Shown: positions 1-10,995 of the stretch, in pieces | Layout: the number at the start of each line of letters is the position of its first letter | Position numbering within the stretch: the first letter of the stretch is position 1 | Source: Symbiodinium natans | Lineage: Eukaryota > Sar > Dinophyceae > Suessiales > Symbiodiniaceae | Direction of reading: 5' to 3' | DNA: 64,000 nucleotides | NCBI GenBank assembly: GCA_905221605.1 | Contig: CAJNDS010002550.1 | Coordinates: forward strand, 305,431 to 369,430 | Program-made: the position numbers and the translations under genes | The notes under the pieces: generated by a model | Database searches by the model: none | What the model was told of the DNA's origin: nothing | The model's input: the letters and a program-made list of their open reading frames with translations, nothing else

Positions 1-444
1 AAGGCCTCCGATGTGTGGAGATAGCAGCGACAGCCAGGTCACATTCGTATAGTTTCAACTGTGATGAGCTCGCCACCAGTCTTCTCGAGAAGCTGGGACA
101 GGGTTTCCCCAATTGTCCAATTGCTTAGTAGTAGAGCAGGTACTGTAACCTTTAAGCTTTTTGCGGTATTCTAATCCCTATAAAATCCCAAAGGTTAACC
201 TTTGACTCCCCCACGTTACTGGACATCATAGATTGAGAGTGGTGCAGTACACATCCAGCATATTCAGCAGCGACCCTAAACCCTAAACCCTAAACCCTAA
301 ACCCTTTGATATCCCGGGCTTCATCCACGATTCGGACGAACTCGCCTTTGAGACTGCATTGAGAAGAGGCTTGCGCATGTCCGGCGCATAGGTCCCCAAA
401 GAGCCCGATAAACCTTTATTCAGGAATGCACCTCAAATCTTTGT

Positions 445-531
445 CATAGTTGGGTACCATTTTGAATTTTTTTGAGGGTACTTAAACCCAATAAGGAAAA
501 ACAAATAAATTTAAATATGATCCCAACTATG
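445..531. repeat. Foldback element, family ATAGTTGGG, copy 1
   Basis: Ends catagttgggtacc and tcccaactatg are inverted; the interior has ggtacttaaac and an AT-rich stretch. Second copy at 25570-25700. Confidence 0.7.
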
Positions 532-1174
532 AACTAGAAATTATGATAGGGATCCGAACATGCTTCAGGGTGTATTGGGCTCGCTGGGTCATGCTTCCCT
601 TTATCCAGGTCACGGTACGGCCTCAAAGACGAGGTGGGTGCAGCAAGCTTTGATCTGGGTCCAGAACCCGCCGACTAACCTCTTGAGGTTGTAGGATTCA
701 CTTAGGGTTCAGGGTTTAGGGTTTTAGGGTTTAGGGTTTAGGGTCTAGGGTTTAGGGTTTAGGGCCCTTTGCCACAGCCCTAAAGCCACTGCTGTTGAAG
801 GTCCAGGCATACATCAAACCTGCAAGTGCCCGAACCAGTTAAAACTCCTGAGGAAACCTCCACTTGCAAGTGCCGGAACGCCGGCACCCAAGCAGTATAC
901 CTTAAACGATATCAGGATCCCTAAAGATGGTTCAAGGTACATTCCTTAACTATTTCAGGGGCATTGGGCCATTGAATACCTAAACCTCTGAACCCGACCT
1001 CCACTCTACAAGTCCCAAAAATCCCTAAACCTACTGAGCCCTTAGACCCCCAAACCCCTCAACTGAAGCCCCTAACAAGACCTCTGAGCCCTCATATAAT
1101 ACCCCAACCACCCTATAACACCCATTACCCAGGGCAAGTTGCTGGTTCGGCGATGTTCAGAGCCCGAAGCCCTA

Positions 1175-1318
1175 AACGCTAAGCCCTGAACCCTAAACCC
1201 CAAACCCCAAACCCTAAACCGGTTTAGGGTTTAGGGTTTAGGGTTTAGGGTTTAGGGTTTAGGGTTTAGGGTTTAGGGTTTAGGGTTTAGGGTTTAGGGT
1301 TTAGGGTTTAGGGTTTAG
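1175..1318. repeat. CCCTAAA block joined to a long TTTAGGG array
   Basis: About 45 bp of CCCTAAA variants meet 14-15 perfect TTTAGGG units through CCCTAAACC-GGTTTAGGG. The order (C-strand then G-strand) is opposite to a telomere fusion. Confidence 0.9.
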
Positions 1319-1394
1319 GACTGGCACAGGAGGTGCGCGATCGTTCCGAAGCCCTGGCAGACCAGATCATGGCGTGGCCGGCACACTTGTTGGG
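1319..1394 (+). CDS. Candidate exon, unknown protein
   Basis: Island between two TTTAGGG arrays with an open frame (LAQEVRDRSEALADQIM). The acceptor would be ttag|G formed by the last telomere-type unit; donors could be gcgtgg at about 1372 or the next array. High third-position GC and helical composition look coding. Protein not recognised. Confidence 0.4.
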
Positions 1395-1755
1395 GTTTAG
1401 GGTTTAGGGTTTGGGGTTTAGGGTTTTGGGGTTTAGGGCTTAGGGTTTAGGGTTTAGGTGCTCAGGCTTTGGAGTGCTGTAAACTTCCTTACACCACAAG
1501 CCCGTGAGCCCTAAACCTGGAACTCAAAGAAGGTCCATATTCCAGGGTTCCCGTATGCGCCCGGGCACACTTTATTTCTTACGTTACTCTTGGATCTCGG
1601 CTGTGTCACCTTTGAAATCTCTGTCACGGCAAGCTGATGCGTTGATACGCCTTTGACGTAGACGTCTTGAGCTCGTGGGTACTATGTGAAGACATTAAAG
1701 TTCCGTGGGCCCTAGTCCCTATTTCAGTCCTGTGGGCCCTACTCCCTGCAAAGCC

Positions 1756-1871
1756 TATATGGGAGTTTTCGAAAGTAAGGGGCCCCAAAAAATAGACCTT
1801 AAATAGTAGGACTCCCTTCTAATAATAAGGACCCCAAAAAGGTACCCCTCAATTTCGGAAACCCCATATGG
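1756..1871. repeat. Foldback element, family CCATATGGGG-TTTCCGAAA
   Basis: Inverted ends tatatgggagttttcgaa and tttcggaaaccccatatgg. The interior has aaatagtaggactccc and ggaccccaaaaaggtacccc. Related pieces occur near 16527-16578, 16918-16970, 17787-17895, 62885-62960 and 63405-63480. Confidence 0.65.
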
Positions 1872-1981
1872 CCCTTAGAAATTAGAGATGGCCTCGCAGA
1901 CATCCCAGTGCAGAGTTTCTGGCTTAAGGTTGATCAAGGTTCGGGGTTTTCGGCTTCGGATGAGCCTGTGGCTCCTTGCAG

Positions 1982-2024
1982 AAGGCTGCAGCACAGAGTG
2001 TCGCAGCGTTGCACGACATCTCAG
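1982..2024 (+). CDS. Candidate exon, unknown protein
   Basis: Strong splice context: ctccttgcag before and gtgagg after. The open frame reads KAAAQSVAALHDIS. Too short to identify. Confidence 0.45.
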
Positions 2025-2315
2025 GTGAGGGTGTTTGGTTGATGAAGCTTGGCAGCTAAGACCATGCAGCCCTAAACCCTAAACCTTAAACCCTGAACCC
2101 TGAACCCTAAACCCTGGTTCTTGCATGGTTGACAAAGCTTGCTGGCTTCAAGGGGCTCAGGGCTTCTAGGGTTGAGGATGCTTCTGCCCGAAACTGAAAA
2201 CCTCTACACCCTTAACTCCCTTAACCCTTCAAGCCTTTAAACCCTAAGCCCTTAACCCGAAACCCTAAACCCTAAACCCTCTCAGACCTGAAGCTCAAAT
2301 CCTTGCAGCTGCCAG

Positions 2316-2360
2316 GAGGCCACATCGGAGTTGTCCCACGACGTCCGTGATGGCCTGAAT
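2316..2360 (+). CDS. Candidate exon, unknown protein
   Basis: EATSELSHDVRDGLN between acceptor ccag|G and donor gtcccg. CCCTAAA lies upstream; TTTAGGG then TTTGGGG arrays lie downstream, the same polarity as around ASS1 exons. Confidence 0.4.
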
Positions 2361-2394
2361 GTCCCGGGCTCGGGGTTTAGGGTTTAGGGTTTAG

Positions 2395-2482
2395 GGTTTC
2401 GGGTTTGGGGATTCGGGTTTGGGGTTTGGGGTTTGGGGTTTGGGGTTTGGGGTTTGGGGTTTGGGGTTTGGGGTTGCGGTTT
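2395..2482 (+). repeat. TTTGGGG variant tandem array
   Basis: About ten units of TTTGGGG, homogeneous, grown from a TTTAGGG block (2370-2398). Confidence 0.85.
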
Positions 2483-3097
2483 GGGGTTAGGCTTGTTTAG
2501 GGTTTTTTGGGGGGGTTTAGGGTGGATGGGGCTATGGGGGTCAAGGGTTAGAGTTCCCAGAGGCTGGTTGCCATACTTTTGATTGAGCGTTTCCTAGGGT
2601 TTGTCCATTTCTGGCCCCCGCAACGATACAGCAATCACTGCAAACCAGAAGCACGTATTCGCTGCTTTTCGAGCTCAATGGTTTCTTTTAGAGTTTCAGG
2701 ATGTTCAGGTTCAGGGTTTAGGGTTCCGACGCTGCCCCATGACACCGGGCAACACAATGCAACAACGATGCAGGACCTTAGGGTTTAGGGTTTAGGGCTT
2801 AGGGTTTAAGATATATTTCCTTAGTTGAGGCGTAGAGGCTTGCAGGCCCAAGCTGACTTCGTTGCTGGTAGCGCGCTTAGTTGCTATTTCGAGCTTTCGA
2901 AAACGCTTGTGTAAGGGACTTGCCAGCCTAAAGAACCCAGAAGTCCGGGTTCCTATGCCCTGAGCCCTTCTAGCGTTTAGGGTTTTGAGGGGTTTAGGGT
3001 AGCCCCTAAACCCTAAACCCTAAACCCGAAACCCTAAACCCGAAACCCTAAACCCGAAACCCTAAACCCTAAACCCCCTGAAACCTTTGGGGCCCAG

Positions 3098-3154
3098 GTT
3101 CTGGCCTGCCTGCTGCGTGCGCCGAAGGCCTCGCCGAAAGCTTCGGCGCTGGAG
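3098..3154 (+). CDS. Candidate exon, unknown protein
   Basis: VLACLLRAPKASPKASALE (19 codons) between cccag|G and a GC donor GAG|gcgtgc, the same splice grammar as ASS1. CCCTAAA array upstream, TTTAGGG array 27 bp downstream. Confidence 0.45.
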
Positions 3155-3180
3155 GCGTGCCCTCTCGGGCTTCGAGAGAG

Positions 3181-3246
3181 CTTTAGGGTTTAGGGTTTAG
3201 GGTTTAGGGTTTAGGGTTTAGGGTTTAGGGTTTAGGGTTTAGGGTT
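3181..3246 (+). repeat. TTTAGGG array
   Basis: Nine perfect units directly after the candidate exon at 3098-3154. Confidence 0.9.
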
Positions 3247-3349
3247 CAGCATCTCTGGTCCAAGCATTCACTAGTTGAGCAGCTTTCAAGGCCATAGGGG
3301 AATACCCACCCGCCCATTGGGTCCCACACCATTAGGAAAAAAACATCCT

Positions 3350-4318
3350 AAACCCTAGGGCCCCGACCCCGTGAAAATCCTAAACCCTGGGCCCCGACCT
3401 CCTGAAAATCCTAAACCCTCAACCTCTCTCTCCCTTTTTTATTTAAACCTTAAGGTGGAGCCAAAACCGGACCCCCTCCCCGGACCCAGTGAAAAACCCG
3501 AACCCTGGCCCCTCGAGCCCGTGAAAAAAAAACCAGTGACAAACCTGCACCCTGGGGCCCCGACACCCGAGAAAACCTTGAGTTTGATGTTCGAGGGCGG
3601 GTTGTGGAAAATTCAGGTCCTTACTAGGTCTCCCAAGCCAGTGAAAAACCGAACCCTGGCCCCTCGACGACAGTGAAAAACCCGAACCCTGGCCCTTCGA
3701 GGCCTTAAGAAAAAAAAACAGTGAAAAATCGAATCCTGGGGCCCCGACGCCCGAGAGGTTTTATTGGGTCTTCCGAAGCCAGTGAAAAACCTGAACCCTG
3801 GCCCCCCGACGCCAGTGAAAAACCCGAACCCTGGCCCCTCGAGGCCGTGAACCGGTGAAAAACCTGAACCCTGGGGCCTCAGGGCCTTACTAGGTCTCCG
3901 ACGCCAGTGAAAAACCGAACCCTGGCCCCTCGACGCCAGTGAAAAACCCGAACCCTGGCCCCTCGAGCCCGTGAAAAACAAAAACAGTGAAAATCCTGAA
4001 CCCTGGCCCCTCGAGCCCGTGAAAAAAAAAGCGAAAACCTGAACCCCGGAGCCCCCAAGCCTACGAAGAAACTGAACCATCGGTGGAAAACATAGAAAAC
4101 CAGTGAAAAACCTGAACCCTGGCCCTTCCAGAGGCCAGTGAAAATCCTGAACCCTGGCCCCTCGCGCCCGTGAAAAAAAATCGAAAACCTGAACACTGGA
4201 GCCCCCAAGCCTACGAAGAAACTGAACCATAGGTGGAAAACATAGAAAACCAGTGAAAAACCTGAACCCTGGCCCTTCGAGAGGCCAGTGAAAATCCTGA
4301 ACCCTGGCCCCTCAATGC
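3350..4318. repeat. Degenerate minisatellite CCAGTGAAAAACCTGAACCCTGG
   Basis: About 970 bp of 25-60-bp units with GTGAAAAACC-GAACCCTGGCCCCTCGA cores, including a duplicated segment of about 148 bp (4034-4181 and 4182-4316). Long open frames on the minus strand come from this repeat, not from a gene. Confidence 0.8.
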
Positions 4319-4319
4319 C

Positions 4320-4429
4320 GGTTTGTGTGCAAATCCACGAAGGTTTGTGTGCAAATCCACGAAGGTTTGTGTGCAAATCCACGAAGGTTTGTGTGCAAAT
4401 CCACGAAGGTTTGTGTGCAAATCCACGAA
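4320..4429. repeat. 22-bp tandem repeat, five copies
   Basis: Unit GGTTTGTGTGCAAATCCACG+AA, five perfect copies. Confidence 0.95.
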
Positions 4430-4462
4430 GGGGTTTAAGGTTTAAATATATAATGTAGGAGA

Positions 4463-4533
4463 GGTTTAGGGTTTAGGGTTTAGGGTTTAGGGTTTAGGGT
4501 TTAGGGTTTAGGGTTTAGGGTTTAGGGTTTAGG
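4463..4533 (+). repeat. TTTAGGG array
   Basis: About ten perfect units after the 22-bp repeat. Confidence 0.9.
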
Positions 4534-4700
4534 CACCTCTCAATTGAGGACTTTAACTTAAACCATATTAGGATCCCGACCATGACTTAAGGTATATTCC
4601 TTACTGAAGGGGTGTTGGGCTCTTTGGGAGTTGGGGGGTTTCTGAAAGAATTTCAACAATAAACAATCACCACAAAGAAGAGCAACAACAGTCTCAACCC

Positions 4701-4809
4701 CCCAGAGACTCCAAAACCCCTTAATTAAGGAATATCCCTTAAATTATAATAGGAACCCTGATATGATTTAAGGGATATTCCTTAATTAAGGGGTTTTGGA
4801 GTCTCTGGG
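4701..4809. repeat. Foldback element, family CCCAGAGACTCC, copy 1
   Basis: Nearly perfect palindrome: cccagagactccaaaacccc ... ggggttttggagtctctggg, with ttaattaaggaatatccctt arms. A full second copy is 51 kb away (56171-56280). Confidence 0.85.
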
Positions 4810-4838
4810 CCTAAACCCCAAACCCGAACAACCTAAAG

Positions 4839-4910
4839 TCCGATTGGCTTTGTGTCGATCCTCTGCGGCATCGTGTCAAAGGCAGCAGCACTTGCGACTG
4901 AATTCTTGGA
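4839..4910 (+). CDS. Possible exon (weak)
   Basis: Frame PIGFVSILCGIVSKAAALA then TEFLE follows an aaag acceptor. No convincing donor is visible, so the call is weak. Confidence 0.2.
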
Positions 4911-5258
4911 GTGATCAGTATTGCGGTTAAGGGTTTAGGGTTCAAGGTGTAGGGTTTAGGGTTTAGGGTTTAGGGTTTAGGGTTTAGGGTTTAGGGTTTA
5001 GGGTTTTTCAGTGTACCTTGGGACTGCGACCCAGGTGCCTTCCAACCGAAGCATTCTTGTAGAACTATTGTTGGGCTGACTACAAAAAATAGAGCGCGCG
5101 CGGGGATTGTTGTAGGGTAGGGCTCACGCTCACGTAATATGTAGGGTCGGAATAATCACTAGTGGTATTCCCTTGTAATCCCTTTATGATCATACTCTAA
5201 GAACCCCCCAAACCCTGTTCCAATTCTTCAGGCCGATATATAACTCGGAACACTCCAG

Positions 5259-5347
5259 GAGCACTTGGCCGAAATGCTACGCCAAGCCAGCTACAAGGAG
5301 GCGTGGGAGACCTCCAGGGAAGCTGCAGACATTCAGCCATGCTGTGG
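5259..5347 (+). CDS. Candidate exon, unknown protein
   Basis: EHLAEMLRQASYKEAWETSR then EAADIQP between acceptor ctccag|G and either a GC donor in CAT|gctgtg or gtgtaa. Coding character is clear (charged helix, GC-rich). A CCCTAAA array starts within 10 bp downstream. Confidence 0.5.
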
Positions 5348-5351
5348 GTGT

Positions 5352-5412
5352 AACCCTAAACCCTAAACCCTAAACCCTAAACCCTAAACCCTAAACCCTA
5401 AACCCTAAACCA
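5352..5412 (-). repeat. CCCTAAA array
   Basis: About eight units, starting within 10 bp of the candidate exon at 5259-5347. Confidence 0.9.
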
Positions 5413-6364
5413 GAGAGAGGGTTTAGAGTTCAAGGGCTGTGTGTTTAGGGTGTAGGACTTCGGGTGGCTGTGTGGACTCTGAACCAGAAACGGCTAGTTG
5501 CTTGAGAACCACCCAAAGTTATCTTGTTGCTTAAGAACCACCCAGAAAGTGCACAACTTGTCTTCCACCCTAAACCCTAAACCCTTAACCCTTAACCCTT
5601 AACCCTTAAACCCAAAACCCTAATAAGCACGGTATAAGGATCGCCATCCTGGATCCTCCAAGCTTGTGTCACCAAAATCAGGGGGGGTTTCCAGGGTGTA
5701 GGGTTCAGGATTTGGGGCTGAGGGCTTCGGGTTTAGGGCAACTGCATGACAGCAAAAACAGCGTGCGATTTCTGAGAAAATTCTCCCTACTGTACATTTT
5801 ACCAGCGGATATCTGGGCCCGGGGGAACACCACTTTTCCTTGTAATGAACCCTTTGCTGGTATGAGTATCTTTGTCCCTCCCAAAATCGTAGCGTCGAGA
5901 TAAAGATGTCGCAAAAAGCCCGAAACCTTAAGCCCTAAACCCTAGCCGTGCAAGTAACAAACTCCCACAATCATGTCATGATCCCTCAGACGTACTGCGT
6001 TCGGATTAACTACCAATAGCCTTCCCTCATATTCCGGCCCAAAACCCCATTCTAATGATTAATGCACGGTCGTTTCTAGGGCCTGATACCCTCAGCACGT
6101 GTACGAACATTGCATAAGGAGAAAACCTGCGGTGAGTAGCATCAAAGTATGACACACGCGCCAGCCCAGCGAAGAGGCAAACATGTAGAACACCAAGGAG
6201 ACTGTGGTGGTTCTTGCAAGTACAGCCACTGGCTGAAAAAAACAGAGGAACTCGACAAGTGAGATTGATCCCTTACCCGTAATGTTTTGGAGGTTTCTGA
6301 CCTTTGAGTACACATGTCCATTTTGTTCAACTCAAGGCGCTGAAACAGATCCAACCAGCATCAG

Positions 6365-6505
6365 CTCGACCAGCCTTTGATACATCGCGCGTGCACACTT
6401 GTGACATGACGAGCGATGTCTCAACCGAGCTCGTGGTTTGCTCAGCCCTTCGTGACAACGACCGCGTCAACAAAGCCTACGTCGCTCAGATGGACGAAAT
6501 ACTAG
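6365..6505 (+). CDS. Candidate 141-nt exon, unknown protein
   Basis: Follows catcag and ends CTAG|gtaggc, a good GT donor. The frame reads ARPAFDTSRVHTCDMTSD then VSTELVVCSALRDNDRVNK and AYVAQMDEIL. One of the longer exon-like islands; family not recognised. Confidence 0.5.
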
Positions 6506-6947
6506 GTAGGCCCTTGGGATGGTTTACATTTTCCCTTATTGGGTTTAAGAGGATCATATTCAGGAATGCTGGAATACTTGTCAGAGGGCTTTGAGGGCCT
6601 TCCTTGCATAAGCTTGTCAGACTCGGAGCTGTCCAGAATTGCCGGGAAAACTAAACCTAAAAGGGTTTAGGGTTTAGGGTTCAGGGTTTAGGATTTAGGG
6701 TATAGGGTTTAGGGTTTAGGATAACCTAACTCATGGATCCTCTACAGCGAGTTTCAAGTATAGTCTCAAGTCTCAAGGAACTCAGGAAGATCAGAGCATG
6801 ATCCTGTTTACCACACAGTGCTACGATGACGATGGTATTCTGAAATATATGTATATGTGTATATATACATATAACCCTAAACCCTAAGGATCAAGTGTCA
6901 ACAAACACCCCCTCCCCCAACATCCCGGAGCCCTAATCTCCCTGGAG

Positions 6948-7018
6948 GCGGTCGCGTCGCTGCTCTGGATGCGGCGCCTCTCCATGCGGAGTGCGCGGCT
7001 CTCAATGTGGGCATGGGG
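6948..7018 (+). CDS. Possible exon, frame ambiguous
   Basis: GC-rich island after tggag|G and directly before a TTTAGGG block whose first unit gives gtttag as donor. At least two frames are open (AVASLLWMRRLSMRSARLS or PGGGRVAALDAAPLHAECAA). Confidence 0.3.
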
Positions 7019-7250
7019 GTTTAGGGTTTAGGGTTTAGGGTTTAGGGGTGCGTTCAAATGGCTTCAATGGCTTTGAAGAGTCTGGAAAGCACTTAGGCAT
7101 CTTGGTTCTGGTGCTCTGGCATGGGTTCTGGGCACGTGGGGGTGCAGTAGTGTTGATGAGACCTAGTATACTGTGTGGGCTCGTGGTATGCTCCAAGTAA
7201 TCCGGCATCACCTCTGGTTCAGTCACCAGTCAGTCTCCACCCTACAGCAC

Positions 7251-7379
7251 CGCATATGAAGCAGGGTGCATATTACTGTTCTTGGTGAGTGTATATAAGG
7301 TTCCTGTTTAATATTGGTGAGTGTATATACCTGGTGTCCCTTTAGAGGTACAAGAAATAAACACCCTACTACATATACC
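7251..7379. repeat. Repeat family GCAGGGT-TGTATATAAGG, copy 1
   Basis: Shares atgaagcagggt, ttggtgagtgtatataaggttcc, taatattggtgagtgtatatac and tgtccttt with 10851-10995. The flanks are partly inverted (gaagcagggt / accctactaca). Confidence 0.65.
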
Positions 7380-7480
7380 TACTTTGGGGTCGGAACTCTA
7401 AACAACACATGCCTCTTCTTGCAGAAAACATGCCTACTTCGGGCTATTGGCGGAGCCCCCGGAGTATGTAGCCCTAAACC

Positions 7481-7555
7481 AGAAAACCCTAAACCCTAAA
7501 CCCTAAACCCTAAACCCTAAACCCTAAACCCTAAACCCTAAACCCTAAACCCTAA
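7481..7555 (-). repeat. CCCTAAA array
   Basis: About ten units. Confidence 0.9.
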
Positions 7556-8657
7556 GTATGTATAAGCCTTATAAGCCCTAAACTCAGGGACTTTTTGGGG
7601 TTTAGGGCCAGGGGCTAAGGGATTCTAGGGCTTTGAGGGTTTAGGGCTTGTAGATTTTTGAGTTGGTTTATGTTTTGAACCGTGTCTCCGGCGGGGGGTG
7701 CGCCTCCAAGATGGGTTTTGGGTTTTGGGTTTAGGCTGTAGAACAGCTCCCATGCGAGAATCTTCATATTATCAGCATCCCCTTTTACCGATACCCCCCC
7801 CCCCCCCCCCCCCAACCAAAAAAGCAGTAAACAAACAAACAAAAAACTCGAATCCCATCATAGGAAAGGGGTACCGGGCGCCCTTTACTTGGGAAGTACC
7901 CCGAGGCGAGAGCGAGCGAATCTTGGAATCAGTAGCCCTAAACCCTAAACCCTAAACCCTAAATGTTAAATCCTTCTTTCTTTTTTGTTTTTTTGGGAGG
8001 GGGGGGGGGGGGGTTCTAAGGTTCAACAGATCCTGAAGTTTAAGAAAGGGACTCCGGCGCTCCAGCAGTCTGAGGCCCGAAGTCCCCGGCTCTGTCCCCT
8101 GGGTTTCGGGTTTAGGGGCTTAGGGGTTTTGGGGTTTAGGGTTTAGGGTTTAGGGGTTCGGGTTCAGGGTTTCGGGTTTAGGGTTTAGGGTTTAGGGCCG
8201 GTGTAGGGTTTAGGGCTAAACCCTAAAGCTTGAAGCTCAAAAACGCTATGCTTCGCAAGGCTCCGCTTTGGAAGGCCAGTCAGAAACACGTTCACAAAGG
8301 GCCTAAGGCAGTTGTGGGAACTAAATTTCAAGGCTTTCGGGTCATGGGGCTTTAGGCTTTTTGGCTTTTAGGGTTGCTTAGGCTGTGCAGCTTTCTCGCG
8401 TGACTAGGGCTTGCGTTTTCGGGTTTGAGGTTTCGGGCTCGGGGCTGACTACGGTTTAAGACCCTAGACCCCAAGCCCTAAACCCTCAACCCTTAACCCT
8501 TAACCCCTTACCCTTAACCCTGAACCCTAAACCCCAAACCGAGTTTAATATTGTAGGGATTAAACCCTAAACCCTTAACCCTAAACCGTATCTAAGAATT
8601 GAATGGTTTAGGGATTTAGGGTTTAGGGTTTAGGGACTAGGAGGGGGGGGGGGGGTT

Positions 8658-8708
8658 GCGGATCCTCCATCCCGATGAAGCCGTGGACCGACTCGCTTGG
8701 GCTGCAAG
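8658..8708 (+). CDS. Possible exon, unknown protein
   Basis: RILHPDEAVDRLAWAA, ending GCAAG|gttgtg. It follows a 13-base G run; the acceptor is not clear. Confidence 0.3.
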
Positions 8709-9064
8709 GTTGTGGGGGATTTTGCAACCTAGGGATCAAAGGGTCTAGGGCCTAGGGTTTAGGGTTTAGGGTTTAGGGTTGAGGGTTTAGGGTTTAGGGT
8801 TTGGGGTTCGGGGTTTGGGGTTTGGGGTTTAGGGTCTTTGAGTAGCTACATGGGTTGTCTAAGAGTGGCTACATGGGTTGAGGTTGAGGGTTTAGGGTTG
8901 CGGGTTTGGGGTTGAGGGTGCAGGGTTTGGGGCTTCACGCAAGGGATCGGGGACTCACGGTCGTTATCAACCTTTCAGCTGGTGTGGCATTTCCAGGTTC
9001 AAGGTCGAGAGTGTAAGGCGTAAGCTTCATGTAAGTAGCAAGGTCCGCAAGCCTCCTGGTAAGC

Positions 9065-9152
9065 TCCTAAACCCTAAACCCTAAACCCTAAACCCTAAAC
9101 CCTAAACCCTAAACCCTAAACCCTAAACCCGAAACCCTAAACCCTAAACCTC
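9065..9152 (-). repeat. CCCTAAA array
   Basis: About eleven units; TTTAGGG arrays follow at 9283-9388 and 9528-9593 on the other side of an 85-bp island. Confidence 0.9.
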
Positions 9153-9453
9153 AACATGGCCTTCGTGCCAAGCAGCCCTGGTAGCAACAACCCTTTGAGC
9201 CTTTGTTTTCGGTCACGGGCGTGGCGCCGGCTCCAGAACCAGCTGCAAAATTTCTGGGTTCAGGGTTTGGGGTTCAGGGTTTGGGGTTTAGGGTTTAGGG
9301 TTTAGGGTCTAGGTGTAGGGTGTAGGGTGTAGAGTTTAGGGTTTAGGGTTTAGGGTTTAGGGTTTAGGGTTTAGGGTGTAGGGTTTCGTCTTACGAGCAC
9401 TTACTGTCTTATTCGTGCCTCAAGGTATTGTAGCAGCCTGTTCCTCTGGGAAG

Positions 9454-9510
9454 AGAGCCTTTGCACAGGCCTGTGCAGATGCGACAGAGATTGCACTCAA
9501 GGACTTCGGG
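9454..9510 (+). CDS. Candidate exon, unknown protein
   Basis: RAFAQACADATEIALKDFG, ending directly at gtttag, so a telomere-like hexamer would be the donor. An alternative within it uses acceptor cacag|G (9469) and a GA donor AAG|gacttc (9502). Confidence 0.4.
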
Positions 9511-10115
9511 GTTTAGGACATACAATGGTTTAGGGTTTAGGGTTTAGGGTTTAGGGTTTAGGGTTTAGGGTTTAGGGTTTAGGGTTTAGGGTTACAATGT
9601 TTCAGGGTTCACGGTTTACGGTTTAGGGTTTGTTTACAGGTCTCTGGGACGTTTGATTCATACCCCTAGATGTTGTCCTCTTTGGGGCTCTTCTGCATCT
9701 CCAAGGCATTCCATCAAAAGAACACACGGCGGCTACTTCCGTTTGGGCACCGATACAGAGTGGGAATCGTGGCACTTTACCTGAAACTCACGACCCTAAA
9801 CCCGGCACCCTAAACTATACAGTAACTAAATCCCAAACCCGGCACTGCCAGTTAGGTGGAGTCATTAGCAGACGAAGGTTGTTTAGGATGTGGGGCTTAG
9901 GGCTTAGGGACAACGTGCAATTGTCGAAACGCTTCTCCCGGAAGCCCTCAAGCGATCTACAAACCTCCAGCTGCACACAATTTCTACCCATGATCTAAGC
10001 ATGAACCCTAAACCCTAAACCCTAAACCCTATATAAACCCTAAACCCTAAACCCTAAACCCTAAACCCTAAACCCCCCCAAAACAACCTGACGCCCAACC
10101 TCACGGCGCAAGCAG

Positions 10116-10196
10116 GACAAGTCCTTCGTCCGGGATCATTTTGCGGATGCGGTGCACTGCCTGGCCTCCATTGCAGACACCGCCAACCAAGAGGAG
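10116..10196 (+). CDS. Candidate exon, unknown protein
   Basis: 27 codons, DKSFVRDHFADAVHCLA then SIADTANQEE, between agcag|G and GC donor GAG|gcctgc. CCCTAAA array upstream, TTTAGGG downstream. Splice grammar identical to ASS1. Not recognised. Confidence 0.5.
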
Positions 10197-10280
10197 GCCT
10201 GCAGGGTTTAGGGTTTAGGGTTGAATTAGGGTTTAGGGTCTAGGGTCTAGGGTCTAGGGTTTAGGGAAGAAAGGGTGTAC

Positions 10281-10393
10281 TTAGAGGTTTCATGGGTACT
10301 TATAAGTGGGTTCGAAGCACCCTAACCCAGGAAGGTTATAACCATAGTTCCCCTGAATATAGCCCCACTAATAAGTACCCATGAACCTCCAAG
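10281..10393. repeat. Foldback element, family GGTTCATGGGTACTTA, copy 1
   Basis: Inverted ends gaggtttcatgggtacttataagtggg and the complement ending cccatgaacctccaag. The most common element type here: see 17347, 24844, 32732 and 60265. Confidence 0.8.
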
Positions 10394-10850
10394 CATGTGC
10401 TGTGGCTCCAGGACGTGGTGTTGAGTTCTTGCAACAACTTGAAGTAAAGTCGCGGCTCAACATGTTGACTCCATTAGTACTTTAGAGCCCGCACAAACGG
10501 TGAATGGATAACAGTGATTGCATACACCTGGATGAAGTGCAGATCCGGGCATGCGCAGCTATGCACTCAGCACATCTGTGCTGCTGTCTCTGCATCCTGT
10601 GGCGAGGCCCTCTAGGCAAGGATCGTGGTTTGAACTTAGTAACGGGCCAAACCCAGCCTATCAAACAGCCGCAGCCGACAACGTTTGAAGCAGTGCAGCG
10701 AGTATGATGCCAAGTTCCGAAAAATGGCGCACATCCGCACATCCGCACCCCCCAGCCATGTTCCAAAGCCGGAAGCTTGCCCTAGAGCAGGAATCTCTGC
10801 ATCCTCCGTATGAAGCCCCAAACCCTAAACCCTATAAATCCTACATGCTG

Positions 10851-10995
10851 TCACATGAAGCAGGGTTTATACTACCGTTTTTGGTGGGTGTATATAAGGT
10901 TCCCTTTGTAATATTGGTGAGTGTATATACTGGGTGTCCTTTTGGGGGGGGGGGGGGGGGAAAAAGAAATGTATACCCTACTTCACATCCTGAAC
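10851..10995. repeat. Repeat family GCAGGGT-TGTATATAAGG, copy 2
   Basis: Second copy; a G18-type homopolymer has expanded inside it (about 10944-10961). Confidence 0.65.

Noticed and set aside
1201-1230. Palindromic CCCTAAACC-GGTTTAGGG as a telomere fusion scar
   Set aside because: The order is C-strand then G-strand, opposite to that of fused telomeres.
3613-4426. Long overlapping minus-strand open frames (up to 205 codons)
   Set aside because: They follow a degenerate minisatellite and a 22-bp tandem repeat; translations are GFRFFTG-type repeats in every frame.
4320-4429. CRISPR-like array
   Set aside because: The 22-bp units are tandem with no spacers; the genome appears eukaryotic.
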